Of a DNA stretch of 20,947 bases, positions 7,939 to 15,698 are shown piece after piece. A model generated the notes under the pieces. The model was not told where the DNA came from, made no database searches, and was given only the letters and a program-made list of their open reading frames with translations. Each line of letters starts with the position of its first letter. Position 1 is the first letter of the stretch. Both the position numbers and the translations under genes were made by a program. The DNA is from CAZYBG01 sp964645155 (GTDB taxonomy: Bacteria > Pseudomonadota > Alphaproteobacteria > Rhodobacterales > Rhodobacteraceae): positions 1 to 20,947 of the forward strand of contig CAZYBG010000051.1 of assembly GCA_964645155.1 (NCBI GenBank), given 5' to 3'.

Positions 7939-9282
7939 TCAGAGCGCTGGGCCGGGTTCGAGGCGCGAACCGTCGCTGAACCGGCCGAAGCGGAACCGCG
8001 CGAGGTCGTGCCCGGGCGCCCGGCCGGCCACGAGGTCGGCGACGACCCGGCCGACGGCGGGGCCGATGCCGAAGCCGTGGCCCGACAGGCCGGTGGCGAT
8101 CGTGAGGCCGGCGAGCGGCGCTCGGTCGATCACCGGCACCACGTCGGGCATGGTGTCGATCATCCCGGCCCAGGCCCGCGCGATGGCGACATCGCCCAGC
8201 CCGGGGAAGGCCGCGGCGAACTGCCGGGCGATGCGCGCGACGGTCGGCGCATGCGGCCGCGGGTTCAGGACCCGCACCGCCTCGAACGGCGAGGGGCCGT
8301 CGGCGCTCCACCGCCGCGGGGTCGACCAGGCATCGGGAAAGCCGCGCGGCGCGGCCGCGCGGTAGCGGTTGCCGAACGGGTCGCGGCGGAGCTGCGGCAG
8401 GAACTTCGGCAGCCGGCGGACCGCGTCCGGGCCAACGAGGACCTCGTGGAAGTCGGCCGCGGCCAGCGCGTAGCCGCCGTCCTGCCGCCGCCGGAAGGCC
8501 AGCCGGCGATCGGCGGCGTTGCCCGCAAAGACCTCGGGCAGCGGCGCCGTCGCGGCGACCGTGGCCAGCACCGAGAGCTGCGGCAGTTCGATCCCGTGCG
8601 CGCGGAGGAAGAGCGAGGACCAGGCGCCGCCGGCGAGGACCACCTCGGGCGCGCGGATGCGCCCCTGCTCGGTCACCACCCCGGCGACGCGGCCGGCCGC
8701 GATGTCGAGGGCGCGCACTGCGCAGCGTTCCACCAGGCTGGCGCCGCGCGCCGCGGCGAGGCGGGCGACCGCGGGCACCGCCGCCCAGGGCTCGGCGCGG
8801 GCGTCCGACGCAGTCCAGAGCCCGCCGGGCCAGTCACCCGCATGGCCGGGCAGGAGGCCGGCCAGCTCCGCCCGCGTCAGCATCCGGGTGTCGAGCTGGT
8901 GGGCGCGGGCATGCGGCAGCCAGCGCTCGAACCGCGCGAGATCGCGCGGCCCGTCGGCGAGGTAGAGGACACCGCGCCGCCGGAAGCCGGTCGCGCCGCC
9001 GGTCTCGGCGTCGAGCGCCTCCCAGGCGCGGGACGCCTCGACCATGAGCGGCAGCTCGGCCGGGTCGCGGCCCTGCTGGCGGATCCAGCCCCAGTTGCGC
9101 GACGACTGCTCGCCGGCGATCCGCCCCTTCTCGACCAGCGCCACGCGGAGCCCGCGCCCGGCGAGGTGATAGGCCGCCATCACGCCCGCCACGCCGCCGC
9201 CGATCACCACGACATCGGCCTCGGCCGGCGGCGGGCCGGGAAAGGCGACGGGCATGGCGTCCGAGATCGGGAACGGCTCCAT
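7939..9282 (-). CDS. FAD-dependent amino-acid/amine oxidoreductase (DAO/DadA-like)
   Basis: The 447-residue protein belongs to the D-amino-acid oxidase (DAO) flavoprotein superfamily. It has a classic dinucleotide site, VVVIGGGVAGVMAAYHLAG (25-43), followed by the acidic end of strand 2 (VALVEKG, E51). EQSSRNWGWIRQQGRD (58-73) is a block seen in many alphaproteobacterial members of this group. GLSGHGFGIGPAVGR near the C-terminus closes the FAD site. Such enzymes oxidise secondary or primary amines or amino acids. I take ATG at 9282; a GTG at 9303 in the same frame is possible and would add 7 residues. There is no signal peptide. It lies between the ArgE-like and M20 genes on the same strand, suggesting it handles an amino acid released by those hydrolases (inference). 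Confidence 0.9.
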   Translation of the reverse strand: MEPFPISDAMPVAFPGPPPAEADVVVIGGGVAGVMAAYHLAGRGLRVALVEKGRIAGEQSSRNWGWIRQQGRDPAELPLMVEASRAWEALDAETGGATGFRRRGVLYLADGPRDLARFERWLPHARAHQLDTRMLTRAELAGLLPGHAGDWPGGLWTASDARAEPWAAVPAVARLAAARGASLVERCAVRALDIAAGRVAGVVTEQGRIRAPEVVLAGGAWSSLFLRAHGIELPQLSVLATVAATAPLPEVFAGNAADRRLAFRRRQDGGYALAAADFHEVLVGPDAVRRLPKFLPQLRRDPFGNRYRAAAPRGFPDAWSTPRRWSADGPSPFEAVRVLNPRPHAPTVARIARQFAAAFPGLGDVAIARAWAGMIDTMPDVVPVIDRAPLAGLTIATGLSGHGFGIGPAVGRVVADLVAGRAPGHDLARFRFGRFSDGSRLEPGPAL

Positions 9283-9381
9283 GCCCGAGCGGTGCCCGAT
9301 CACAGGCCGCGGCGCAAGCGGCCGCTGCCCGTCACCGCAGCAGGGCCTCCACCTGCAGGCCGCGACACTGCGCGACCTGCC

Positions 9382-10536
9382 CTAGCTCCGCAGCTCGTCC
9401 AGCAGCCGGCGCATGAACGCCTCGCCCGCAGCGAACTGCGCCAGCGTGATGTATTCGTCGGCCTGGTGCGCCTGGGCGATGTCGCCCGGGCCGACGACGA
9501 CCGCCGAGAAGCCCGCCGCCTGGAAGTGGCTCGCCTCGGTGCCGTAGCTCACCACATGGCTGCCGTTGTCGCCGGTGAGGCGGCGCGCCAGCGCCTCGGC
9601 CGGGCCGTCGGCCTCGGGGACGAGGGGCGGCAGCGTGAACGCCGTCTCGACCGTCACGCCGGCCTCGGGGCGGACCGCCTTCATCGCGGCCTCGACCCGG
9701 GCCACCTCGGTCATGAAGCGCGCCGACCAGTCCGCGGGGTCTTCGCCCGGCACGACGCGGAAGTCGAAGCCGAAGGTGCAGTCGGCGGCCGTGATGTTGT
9801 GCGCGGTGCCGCCGGCGATCTGGCCGACATGCGCGGTGGTCCAGGGCGGCACGAACGCCGCCGCGACCGGCCCCGGCGGCCGGGCCGCGTTCTCGGCGTT
9901 GACGCGGTTGGCGAAATCGACGATCCGCGCGCCCTCCATGATCGCCGAGACGCCGGTGTGGAGGATCGAGGAATGCACCTCGTGGCCCCTCACGTGCACG
10001 CGGTAGGCAAGGCCGCCCTTGTGGCCGGTCACCACGCGCATCATCGAGGGTTCGCCGACCAGCACCGCGGCCGCGCGCGGCAGGCTGGCCGCCATCGCCG
10101 CGATCAGCGGCGGCGCGCCGGTGCAGCCCACCTCCTCGTCGTAGGAAAGCGCGATCTGCAACGGGCGCCTCAGCCCGCCGCCCGCCGCCGCCTCGCCCAT
10201 CGCCCAGAGCGCGAGCGCGTCGAAGCCCTTCATGTCGGTCGTGCCGCGGCCGTAGAGCCGGCCGTCGCGCTCGGTCAGGGTCCAGGGGTCCGAGGTCCAG
10301 TCCTGGCCGTCGACCGGCACCACGTCGGTATGGCCGGACAGGATGACGCCGCCCTCGACCTCGGGGCCGACATGGGCGTAGAGCCCGGCCTTCGTCCGGT
10401 CGTCGTTCCACACCCGGTGCGCGGCGATGCCCTGCGCGTCGAGCCATTCCTCCACCCAGTCGATCAGCGGCAGGTTCGACTCGCGGCTCACCGTCGCGAA
10501 GGAGATCAGCCTGGCGAGGATGTCGCGGGGGGTCAT
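9382..10536 (-). CDS. argE: Acetylornithine deacetylase-like M20 metallohydrolase (ArgE type)
   Basis: The 384-residue product matches ArgE, which removes the acetyl group from N2-acetylornithine in arginine synthesis. Zinc-site motifs are complete: SGHTD (H69, D71), GRGTTDMKG (D101), SYDEEVGC (E134 as catalytic base, E135), GEPS (E162) and AHQADE (H357). The dimerisation domain lies at about 170-290. ATG at 10536 is preceded by GGAG at a suitable distance; an upstream in-frame ATG at 10617 would add a non-conserved Arg/Ala/Pro-rich stretch and is rejected. Many alphaproteobacteria recycle the acetyl group with ArgJ, and ArgE-like copies beside peptide transporters are then more likely catabolic. 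The position here, first in an operon with an oxidase and an aminoacylase and divergent from a peptide importer, favours deacylation of an imported substrate. Confidence 0.88.
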   Translation of the reverse strand: MTPRDILARLISFATVSRESNLPLIDWVEEWLDAQGIAAHRVWNDDRTKAGLYAHVGPEVEGGVILSGHTDVVPVDGQDWTSDPWTLTERDGRLYGRGTTDMKGFDALALWAMGEAAAGGGLRRPLQIALSYDEEVGCTGAPPLIAAMAASLPRAAAVLVGEPSMMRVVTGHKGGLAYRVHVRGHEVHSSILHTGVSAIMEGARIVDFANRVNAENAARPPGPVAAAFVPPWTTAHVGQIAGGTAHNITAADCTFGFDFRVVPGEDPADWSARFMTEVARVEAAMKAVRPEAGVTVETAFTLPPLVPEADGPAEALARRLTGDNGSHVVSYGTEASHFQAAGFSAVVVGPGDIAQAHQADEYITLAQFAAGEAFMRRLLDELRS

Positions 10537-10579
10537 CGGAACTCCGGTCGGCGAGGGCGGGCCGACGGTGCGCGCCCGG

Positions 10580-10605
10580 CGGGCAGGGGTCAAGCCCCCT
10601 GCCCG
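10580..10605 (-). repeat. Perfect 10-bp inverted repeat in the argE leader
   Basis: CGGGCAGGGG (10580-10589) and CCCCTGCCCG (10596-10605) form a perfect 10-bp stem around a 6-nt loop, ending 43 nt before the argE-like start codon. It could be an RNA hairpin in the leader or an operator. No T-run follows in the argE direction. Confidence 0.6.
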
Positions 10606-10691
10606 TTCCGCGTGCATCCGCCCGGCCCGGAGGCAGCCCGCCGGATTCCGACTTGCGAGGCCGGCGTTTCATGATAACACTTCGGCATTAA

Positions 10692-10720
10692 TTGGCCGGG
10701 CACCTGATCCGGATTAGAAA
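10692..10720 (+). promoter_or_regulatory. Candidate promoter of the peptide ABC transporter operon
   Basis: TTGGCC (10692-10697) and TAGAAA (10715-10720) are spaced by 17 nt; each matches 4 of 6 positions of the sigma-70 consensus. They are followed by an A-rich stretch and the start codon 34 nt later. A perfect 8-bp palindrome, ATCCGGAT (10707-10714), lies in the spacer and could be part of an operator. The assignment is by eye only. Confidence 0.35.
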
Positions 10721-10753
10721 AACAAAGAAAAAGAACCACTTGGGGAGCGTTTG

Positions 10754-11758
10754 ATGCCCGATGGGGCAGCGAGTGTCCTTGACGTCAGGGGCCTTAAAAC
10801 CGTCTTCAGGACGCGGGGCGGCGAAGTCCACGCGGTCAATTCGGTCAGCTTCGAGTTGAAGCCGGGCGAGCTGCTGGGCGTCGTCGGCGAATCCGGCTCG
10901 GGCAAGTCGGTCACGATGATGTCGCTGATCGGGCTGCTGCCGTCGCCGCCGGCCGACGTGCGGGCCGGCCAGGTGCTGTTCGAGGGCGTCGATCTGCTGC
11001 ACTGCACCGAGGAGCAGCTGCGCACCGTGCGCGGCGCGCGGATCGGCTTTGTGTTCCAGGACCCGATGACCTCGCTCAACCCGGTCTTCACCGTGGGCTT
11101 CCAGATCATGGAGCCGCTGCGCAAGCACATGGGCATGAACAAGGCCGCCGCGTCGCGGCGCGCGGTCGAGCTGCTGGAACTGGTCGGCATTCCCGATGCC
11201 GGCCGCCGCCTGAAGGACTATCCGCACCAGTTCTCGGGCGGCATGCGGCAGCGGGTGATGATCGCGATCGCGCTGGCCTGCGACCCCAAGGTGCTGATCG
11301 CCGACGAGCCGACCACCGCGCTCGACGTGACGATCCAGGCGCAGATCCTCGAACTGGTGCGCGGGCTCCGCCAGAAGCTCGGCATGGCGATCGTCTGGAT
11401 CACCCACGATCTCGGCGTGATCGCCGGCATCGCCGACCGGGTCCTGGTGATGTATGGCGGGCAGGTGGTGGAGCATGCGGCGGTGAAGGAGCTCTTCGGC
11501 AACCCGCAGCATCCCTACACGCGGGCGCTGCTGAAGACGATCCCGCATGTGCGGGGCGAGCGGGCGGCGCGGCTCCGGGTGATCGAGGGCCAGCCGCCGA
11601 TCCTGCGCGAGGCGCCGGCGGCCTGCCCGTTCGCGCCGCGCTGTCCGCATGCCTTCGACCGCTGCCTGCGCGAGAACCCGGCGCGCTACGTCGTCGGCCC
11701 GCTCCACGATGCGGCCTGCTTCTGGGACCCGGCCACCGGGGGGCCGCGCGATGTATGA
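10754..11758 (+). CDS. Peptide ABC transporter ATP-binding protein (DppD/OppD type)
   Basis: This is the first ATPase subunit of a di/oligopeptide-type importer, acting on the cytoplasmic side of the membrane. The 334 residues contain Walker A GESGSGKS (45-52), Q-loop Q102 (FQDPMTSLNP), ABC signature SGGMRQ (161-166), Walker B VLIADE (180-185) and switch His218 in ITHDL. The C-terminal oligopeptide-transporter domain has four cysteines (C291, C297, C304, C322) in the family-typical CPFAPRCPHAFDRC pattern; related proteins bind an iron-sulfur cluster there. ATG at 10754 is chosen because GGGGAG lies 6 nt upstream; a TTG directly before it is less likely. It opens the operon and overlaps the second ATPase gene by 8 nt (ATGTATGA). 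Confidence 0.95.
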   Translation: MPDGAASVLDVRGLKTVFRTRGGEVHAVNSVSFELKPGELLGVVGESGSGKSVTMMSLIGLLPSPPADVRAGQVLFEGVDLLHCTEEQLRTVRGARIGFVFQDPMTSLNPVFTVGFQIMEPLRKHMGMNKAAASRRAVELLELVGIPDAGRRLKDYPHQFSGGMRQRVMIAIALACDPKVLIADEPTTALDVTIQAQILELVRGLRQKLGMAIVWITHDLGVIAGIADRVLVMYGGQVVEHAAVKELFGNPQHPYTRALLKTIPHVRGERAARLRVIEGQPPILREAPAACPFAPRCPHAFDRCLRENPARYVVGPLHDAACFWDPATGGPRDV

Positions 11759-12821
11759 TTCCGCCCGCGCGACACGCAAGCTCGTCGAGGTGCGCGACCT
11801 GAAGATGCACTTCCCGATCTTCGGCGGCCTCCTCCGCCGCCGGACGGGCGAGGTCAAGGCGGTCGACGGCGTCAGCTTCGACATCTTCGAGGGCGAGACG
11901 CTGGGCCTCGTCGGGGAATCGGGCTGCGGCAAGTCCACCTGCGGCCGCGCGATCCTGCGCCTCTACGATCCGACCTCGGGCTCGATCCGGATCGAGGGGG
12001 CCGAGATCGCGACCGCCCCGCCCTCGGTCCTGCGCCGCCTGCGGCCCAAGATGCAGATGGTGTTCCAGGACCCGCAGGCCTCGCTCAACCCCCGCATGAC
12101 CGTGGCCGCGATCGTCGGCGAGCCGCTCGACGAACACACCGCGCTGTCGCGGAAGGAAAAGCTCGAGCGGATCTACGGGCTGATGGACGCGGTCGGGCTG
12201 AACCGCAACTTCGCCAACCGCTACCCGCACGAGTTCTCCGGCGGCCAGCGGCAGCGGATCGGCATCGCCCGGGCGCTGGCGCTGAACCCGAAGTTCATCG
12301 TCTGCGACGAGCCGATCGCGGCGCTCGACGTGTCGATCCAGGCGCAGGTGGTGAACCTGCTGGAGGAACTGCAGGGCAAGCTTGGCCTGACCTACCTCTT
12401 CATCAGCCACGACCTGAGCATGGTGCGCCACATCGCCGACCGGGTGGCGGTGATGTATCTCGGCCAGATCGCCGAGCTCGGGCCGCGCGACGCGCTCTAT
12501 GCGCTGCCGATGCATCCCTACACGCAGGCGCTGCTCTCGGCGGTGCCCGAGCCCGACCCCTCGATCGAGAACCGCCGCCAGCGCATCATCCTCACCGGCG
12601 ACGTGCCCTCGCCCGCGAACCCACCCAAGGGGTGCAACTTCAGCACCCGCTGCCCGAAGGTCATGCCGGTCTGCCGCGAGGTGGACCCGGTGTTCCGCGA
12701 GGTGCAGCCCGGGCGCTTCGTCGCCTGCCACCTCTACGACGAGACAAGACAGACCGCCGGCGGAACGGCGGCACCCGAGGCCCGGAGCACACCAAACTCG
12801 AACGTCCAGCAAGGAGACTGA
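11751..12821 (+). CDS. Peptide ABC transporter ATP-binding protein (DppF/OppF type)
   Basis: This is the second ATPase subunit, expected to pair with the preceding one. It has 356 residues with Walker A GESGCGKS (55-62), Q-loop Q106, ABC signature SGGQRQ (163-168), Walker B FIVCDE (182-187) and switch His220. The D-loop neighbourhood reads PIAALD rather than the commoner PTSALD. The C-terminal Cys set is present (C295, C301, C308, C326), as in OppF-type subunits. After residue 330 there is a 26-residue polar tail rich in Ala, Gly, Thr and Asn that looks unstructured. The start at 11751 overlaps the stop of the first ATPase gene by 8 nt, indicating coupled translation. The binding-protein gene begins one base after its stop. 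Confidence 0.95.
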   Translation: MYDSARATRKLVEVRDLKMHFPIFGGLLRRRTGEVKAVDGVSFDIFEGETLGLVGESGCGKSTCGRAILRLYDPTSGSIRIEGAEIATAPPSVLRRLRPKMQMVFQDPQASLNPRMTVAAIVGEPLDEHTALSRKEKLERIYGLMDAVGLNRNFANRYPHEFSGGQRQRIGIARALALNPKFIVCDEPIAALDVSIQAQVVNLLEELQGKLGLTYLFISHDLSMVRHIADRVAVMYLGQIAELGPRDALYALPMHPYTQALLSAVPEPDPSIENRRQRIILTGDVPSPANPPKGCNFSTRCPKVMPVCREVDPVFREVQPGRFVACHLYDETRQTAGGTAAPEARSTPNSNVQQGD

Positions 12822-12822
12822 C

Positions 12823-14535
12823 ATGAAACTGAGAACCGCCCTGAAGGGCGCCTGCGCGACGGCGGCGATGGCCGCGATGGCCGGGCCCGCCCTGGCCGAG
12901 CGCGGCGCCGACGGCCACGTGAACATCCTCTACTGGCAGGCGCCGTCGATCCTGAACCCCTACCTGTCGTCGGGCACCAAGGATGTCGAGTCGGCCTCGA
13001 TGATCCTCGAGGGACTGGGCGGCTTCGACGAGACCGGGGCGGTGATCCCGCGCCTCGTCGACGAGGTGCCGACGCTCGAGAACGGCGGGATCTCGGAAGA
13101 CCTCACCACGATCACCTGGGTGCTCTCCGAAGGGCTGCTGTGGTCGGACGGCACGCCGGTGACGGCCGCCGACGCGGTCTTCACCTACGAATACTGCACC
13201 CATCCCGAGGGCGGCTGCGCGCAGGCCGCGCGCTATGACGGCATCCAGTCGGTCGAGGCGGTCGACGACCGGACGATCAAGGTCACCTTCGACGCGCCGA
13301 AGCCGAACCCCTACCAGGCCTTCGTCGGCGGCACCTCGCCGCTGCTGCAGCGGGCGCAGTTCGAGAACTGCCTCGGCGCCGCGGCGCCGCAATGCACCGA
13401 GGCGAACTTCAACCCGATCGGCACCGGGCCGTTCCGCGTGGTCGAGTTCAAGCCGAACGACGTGATCCAGATGGAGGCGAACCCGAACTACCGCGACCCG
13501 GCGAAGCCCGCCTTCGCGACGGTCACCTTCAAGGGCGGCGGCGATGCCGCGGCCGCCGGCCGCGCGGTGCTCGAGACCGGCGAGTTCGACTATGCGTGGA
13601 ACCTGCAGCTCGCCCCCGACGTGATCGAGGGGATGCTGGCGGCCGGCCTCGGCACGACGGTGATCGGCTTCGGCACGCTGGTCGAGCGGATCGAGATGAA
13701 CATGACCGATCCCTCGCCCGACCTTCCCGAGGGCGAGCGCTCGACCGTGGCGCACCCGCATCCGTTCCTGAGCGACATCCGCGTCCGCCAGGCGCTCAGC
13801 ATGGCGATCGACCGCAACCTCCTCGTCGAGGTCGGCTATGGCGAGGCCGGCCGCGCGACCTGCAACCTGGTGCCGGCGCCCGAGATGTTCGCCAGCGACA
13901 ACACCGGCTGCCTGACGCAGGATGTGGAGGGCGCGAAGGCGCTGCTCGAGGAAGCCGGCTTCACCCCCGGCCCCGACGGCATCCGCGTGAATGCCGACGG
14001 GCTGCGGCTGTCGCTCCTCTACCAGACCTCGACCAACGCCGTCCGCCAGGATTTCCAGGCGCTGATCAAGCAGTGGTGGAACGACATCGGCGTCGAGGTC
14101 GAGCTGAAGAACGTCGATGCCTCGGTGTTCTTCGGCGGCGACCCCGGCTCGCCCGACACGTTCCAGAAGTTCTATGCCGACGTCGAGATGTACGCCAACA
14201 ACTTCGATGGCACCGACCCCGAGCCCTATCTGGCGCAGTATACCTGCGAGAAGATCCCGGGCCCGGACAACGGCTGGCAGGGCGAGAACATCAACCGCTT
14301 CTGCGACCCGGCCTATGACGAGCTCATCGTGCAGCTCGGCCAGACCGGCGTGATGGAGGAGCGGGCCGAGCTCGCCAAGCGGCTGAACGACATGCTGACC
14401 AAGGACAGCTTCGTCGTGGTGCCGCTGGTCGACCGCGGCCGCATCTCGGCGCATGCCAACTCGCTCGGCGGCGTGATCCTGAACACCTGGGACACCGAGC
14501 TGTGGAACGTCGCCGACTGGCACCGCGTCGAGTGA
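12823..14535 (+). CDS. Peptide ABC transporter substrate-binding protein (SBP family 5)
   Basis: This is the periplasmic receptor of the importer, 570 residues, somewhat longer than DppA or OppA (about 540). Residues 1-25 form a Sec signal peptide (positively charged start, Ala-rich core, GPALA then cleavage before Glu26); no lipobox is seen, so the protein should be soluble. Family features include YWQAPSILNPYLSSG near the N-terminus, WSDGTPVTAADAVFTYEY (107-124), NPIGTGPFRVVEF (197-209), and SDIRVRQALSMAIDRNLL (317-334). Eight cysteines after the signal lie in four close pairs: 125/132, 183/191, 347/363 and 475/494. AAGGAG sits 6 nt before ATG 12823, the best ribosome site in the operon. 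Ligand specificity (peptide, N-acyl amino acid or other) cannot be deduced. Confidence 0.95.
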   Translation: MKLRTALKGACATAAMAAMAGPALAERGADGHVNILYWQAPSILNPYLSSGTKDVESASMILEGLGGFDETGAVIPRLVDEVPTLENGGISEDLTTITWVLSEGLLWSDGTPVTAADAVFTYEYCTHPEGGCAQAARYDGIQSVEAVDDRTIKVTFDAPKPNPYQAFVGGTSPLLQRAQFENCLGAAAPQCTEANFNPIGTGPFRVVEFKPNDVIQMEANPNYRDPAKPAFATVTFKGGGDAAAAGRAVLETGEFDYAWNLQLAPDVIEGMLAAGLGTTVIGFGTLVERIEMNMTDPSPDLPEGERSTVAHPHPFLSDIRVRQALSMAIDRNLLVEVGYGEAGRATCNLVPAPEMFASDNTGCLTQDVEGAKALLEEAGFTPGPDGIRVNADGLRLSLLYQTSTNAVRQDFQALIKQWWNDIGVEVELKNVDASVFFGGDPGSPDTFQKFYADVEMYANNFDGTDPEPYLAQYTCEKIPGPDNGWQGENINRFCDPAYDELIVQLGQTGVMEERAELAKRLNDMLTKDSFVVVPLVDRGRISAHANSLGGVILNTWDTELWNVADWHRVE

Positions 14536-14564
14536 CGCGCGCCCGTCGCCCCTGAAACCGCGGC

Positions 14565-14584
14565 GCCCCGGCGAAGGCCGGGGC
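14565..14584 (+). repeat. Hairpin 1 in binding-protein/permease gap
   Basis: GCCCCGGC and GCCGGGGC form a perfect 8-bp stem with a GAAG loop, about 30 nt after the stop of the binding-protein gene. There is no T-tract. Confidence 0.65.
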
Positions 14585-14590
14585 CCCGGT

Positions 14591-14612
14591 CCTGCCGGGC
14601 ACGCCCGGCAGG
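14591..14612 (+). repeat. Hairpin 2 in binding-protein/permease gap
   Basis: CCTGCCGGGC (14591-14600) and GCCCGGCAGG (14603-14612) are perfect inverted repeats separated by 2 nt, so 9 bp can pair around a CACG loop. It lies 6 nt after hairpin 1. Confidence 0.65.
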
Positions 14613-14690
14613 TCGGGGCTCGGGCACTGGCCCGGGGCACGCAGCGGCAAGACCCTGCCCTGCCCCCGCGAACTGACCCGAGGCGCCCGG

Positions 14691-15698
14691 ATGCTGACCT
14701 TCACCTTCCGACGACTTCTGACGGCGATCCCGACGCTTCTGGTCATCAGCCTCGTCATCTTCGGGCTCCTCGAACTCGCGCCCGGCGACCCGCTGGCCGA
14801 CCAGCCGCTGACCGTGCCGCCCGACGTGCGCGAACGGATGCGCGAGGCGCTCGGCCTCGGCGGGCCGTGGTACGAACGCTACTTCCTGTGGCTGCGCCAG
14901 TTCTTCTGGGTCGAGCCCCTGGTCTGGGTCGACGCCACCTTCGGCACCGCCTTCATGGAGGGCGAGCAGCGCATCATCTCGTGGCAGACCCGCTCGCCGG
15001 TCTTCGACATCATCTGGCAGCGCCTGCCGCAGACGCTCTGGGTGGTCGGCATCGCCTACGTGGTCGGCGTCCTGATCGCGCTGCCGATCGGGATCATCTC
15101 GGCCTACCGGCAGTATTCGTGGTTCGACCAGATCGGCACCTTCATCTCGATGATCGGCTTCTCGGTCCCGACCTTCTTCACCGGGGTGCTGCTGATCGTC
15201 ATCTTCGCCATCGAGCTGAACTGGTTCCCCTCGGTCTACGACACCACGCTGCGGGTCACCGACTGGTCGAGCTTCGTCCAGCAGCTGCGCCAGATGGCGA
15301 TGCCGGTCGCGGTGCTCGCGCTCTTCAACGCGGCCCAGATCAGCCGCTTCATGCGCGCCTCGATGCTCGACAACCTCAACCAGGACTACGTGCGCACCGC
15401 CCGCGCCAAGGGCCTGCGCGAGCGCACCGTGATCCTGCTCCACGTGCTGCGCAACGCGATGATCCCGGTCGTCACGGTCATCGCGCTCGGCGTGCCGACG
15501 ATCTTCGGCGGCGCGATCATCACCGAACAGGTGTTCAAGGTGAACGGCCTCGGCCAGGGCCTGATCCTGGCGATCAACGCCAACGACCTGCCGATGGTCC
15601 AGACGCTGACCTTCATCTTCGCCGTCCTGATCGTGCTCTTCAACCTGATCGCCGACATCCTCTACGGCCTTCTCGACCCGAGGATCCGCTATGACTGA
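14691..15698 (+). CDS. Peptide ABC transporter permease (DppB/OppB type)
   Basis: This is the first inner-membrane permease subunit, 335 residues. It starts with the typical MLTFTFRRLLTAIPTLLVISLV-like first helix (split here by positions 1-11 and 12-22) and the LAPGDPLAD motif right after it (29-36). Five further hydrophobic segments lie at about 112-137, 147-175, 200-215, 255-275 and 303-325. The cytoplasmic EAA loop that contacts the ATPases is at 235-256 (RTARAKGLRERTVILLHVL then RNA). GGAIITEQVF and GLGQ (273-288) are also conserved in this subunit. ATG at 14691 gives the canonical start. The 3' end overlaps the second permease gene by 8 nt (ATGACTGA). Confidence 0.95.
   Translation: MLTFTFRRLLTAIPTLLVISLVIFGLLELAPGDPLADQPLTVPPDVRERMREALGLGGPWYERYFLWLRQFFWVEPLVWVDATFGTAFMEGEQRIISWQTRSPVFDIIWQRLPQTLWVVGIAYVVGVLIALPIGIISAYRQYSWFDQIGTFISMIGFSVPTFFTGVLLIVIFAIELNWFPSVYDTTLRVTDWSSFVQQLRQMAMPVAVLALFNAAQISRFMRASMLDNLNQDYVRTARAKGLRERTVILLHVLRNAMIPVVTVIALGVPTIFGGAIITEQVFKVNGLGQGLILAINANDLPMVQTLTFIFAVLIVLFNLIADILYGLLDPRIRYD

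Larger units (their letters stand above)
10537..10753. promoter_or_regulatory. Divergent regulatory region between argE-like gene and peptide ABC operon
   Basis: This 217-nt region must drive both directions. It holds a 10-bp inverted repeat near the argE side and an AT-rich block at about 10,670-10,740, which stands out against the GC-rich surroundings. No ORF or tRNA is visible. No transcription-factor gene is adjacent, so any regulator is encoded elsewhere. Confidence 0.7.
14536..14690 (+). promoter_or_regulatory. Intergenic hairpin cluster between binding protein and permease genes
   Basis: This is the only long gap (155 nt) in an otherwise tightly packed operon. It contains three consecutive GC-rich hairpins within 70 nt: an 8-bp stem at 14565-14584 with loop GAAG, a 9-10-bp stem at 14591-14612, and a 5-bp stem at 14621-14634. 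A ribosome site GAGG lies about 7 nt before the permease start. The likely role is to stabilise the upstream binding-protein mRNA and/or lower readthrough into the permeases; both are inference from known binding-protein operons. Confidence 0.6.

Noticed and set aside
8008..10674. A very long plus-strand open frame (888 codons) antisense to the argE-like and FAD oxidoreductase genes
   Set aside because: Its translation is Arg/Ala/Gly/His-rich with no recognisable domain. It runs across two well-supported genes and their gap, and is explained by scarce stop codons in high-GC antisense frames.
10716..10737. The A-rich stretch as an intrinsic terminator T-tract for a minus-strand transcript
   Set aside because: No gene on the minus strand ends just upstream of it and no GC hairpin precedes it. 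It is more simply the AT-rich part of the importer promoter region.
14536..14690. A terminator that would split the ABC operon in two
   Set aside because: The hairpins lack T-runs and no clear promoter hexamers follow before the permease start. A partial attenuator or mRNA stabiliser fits better than full termination.
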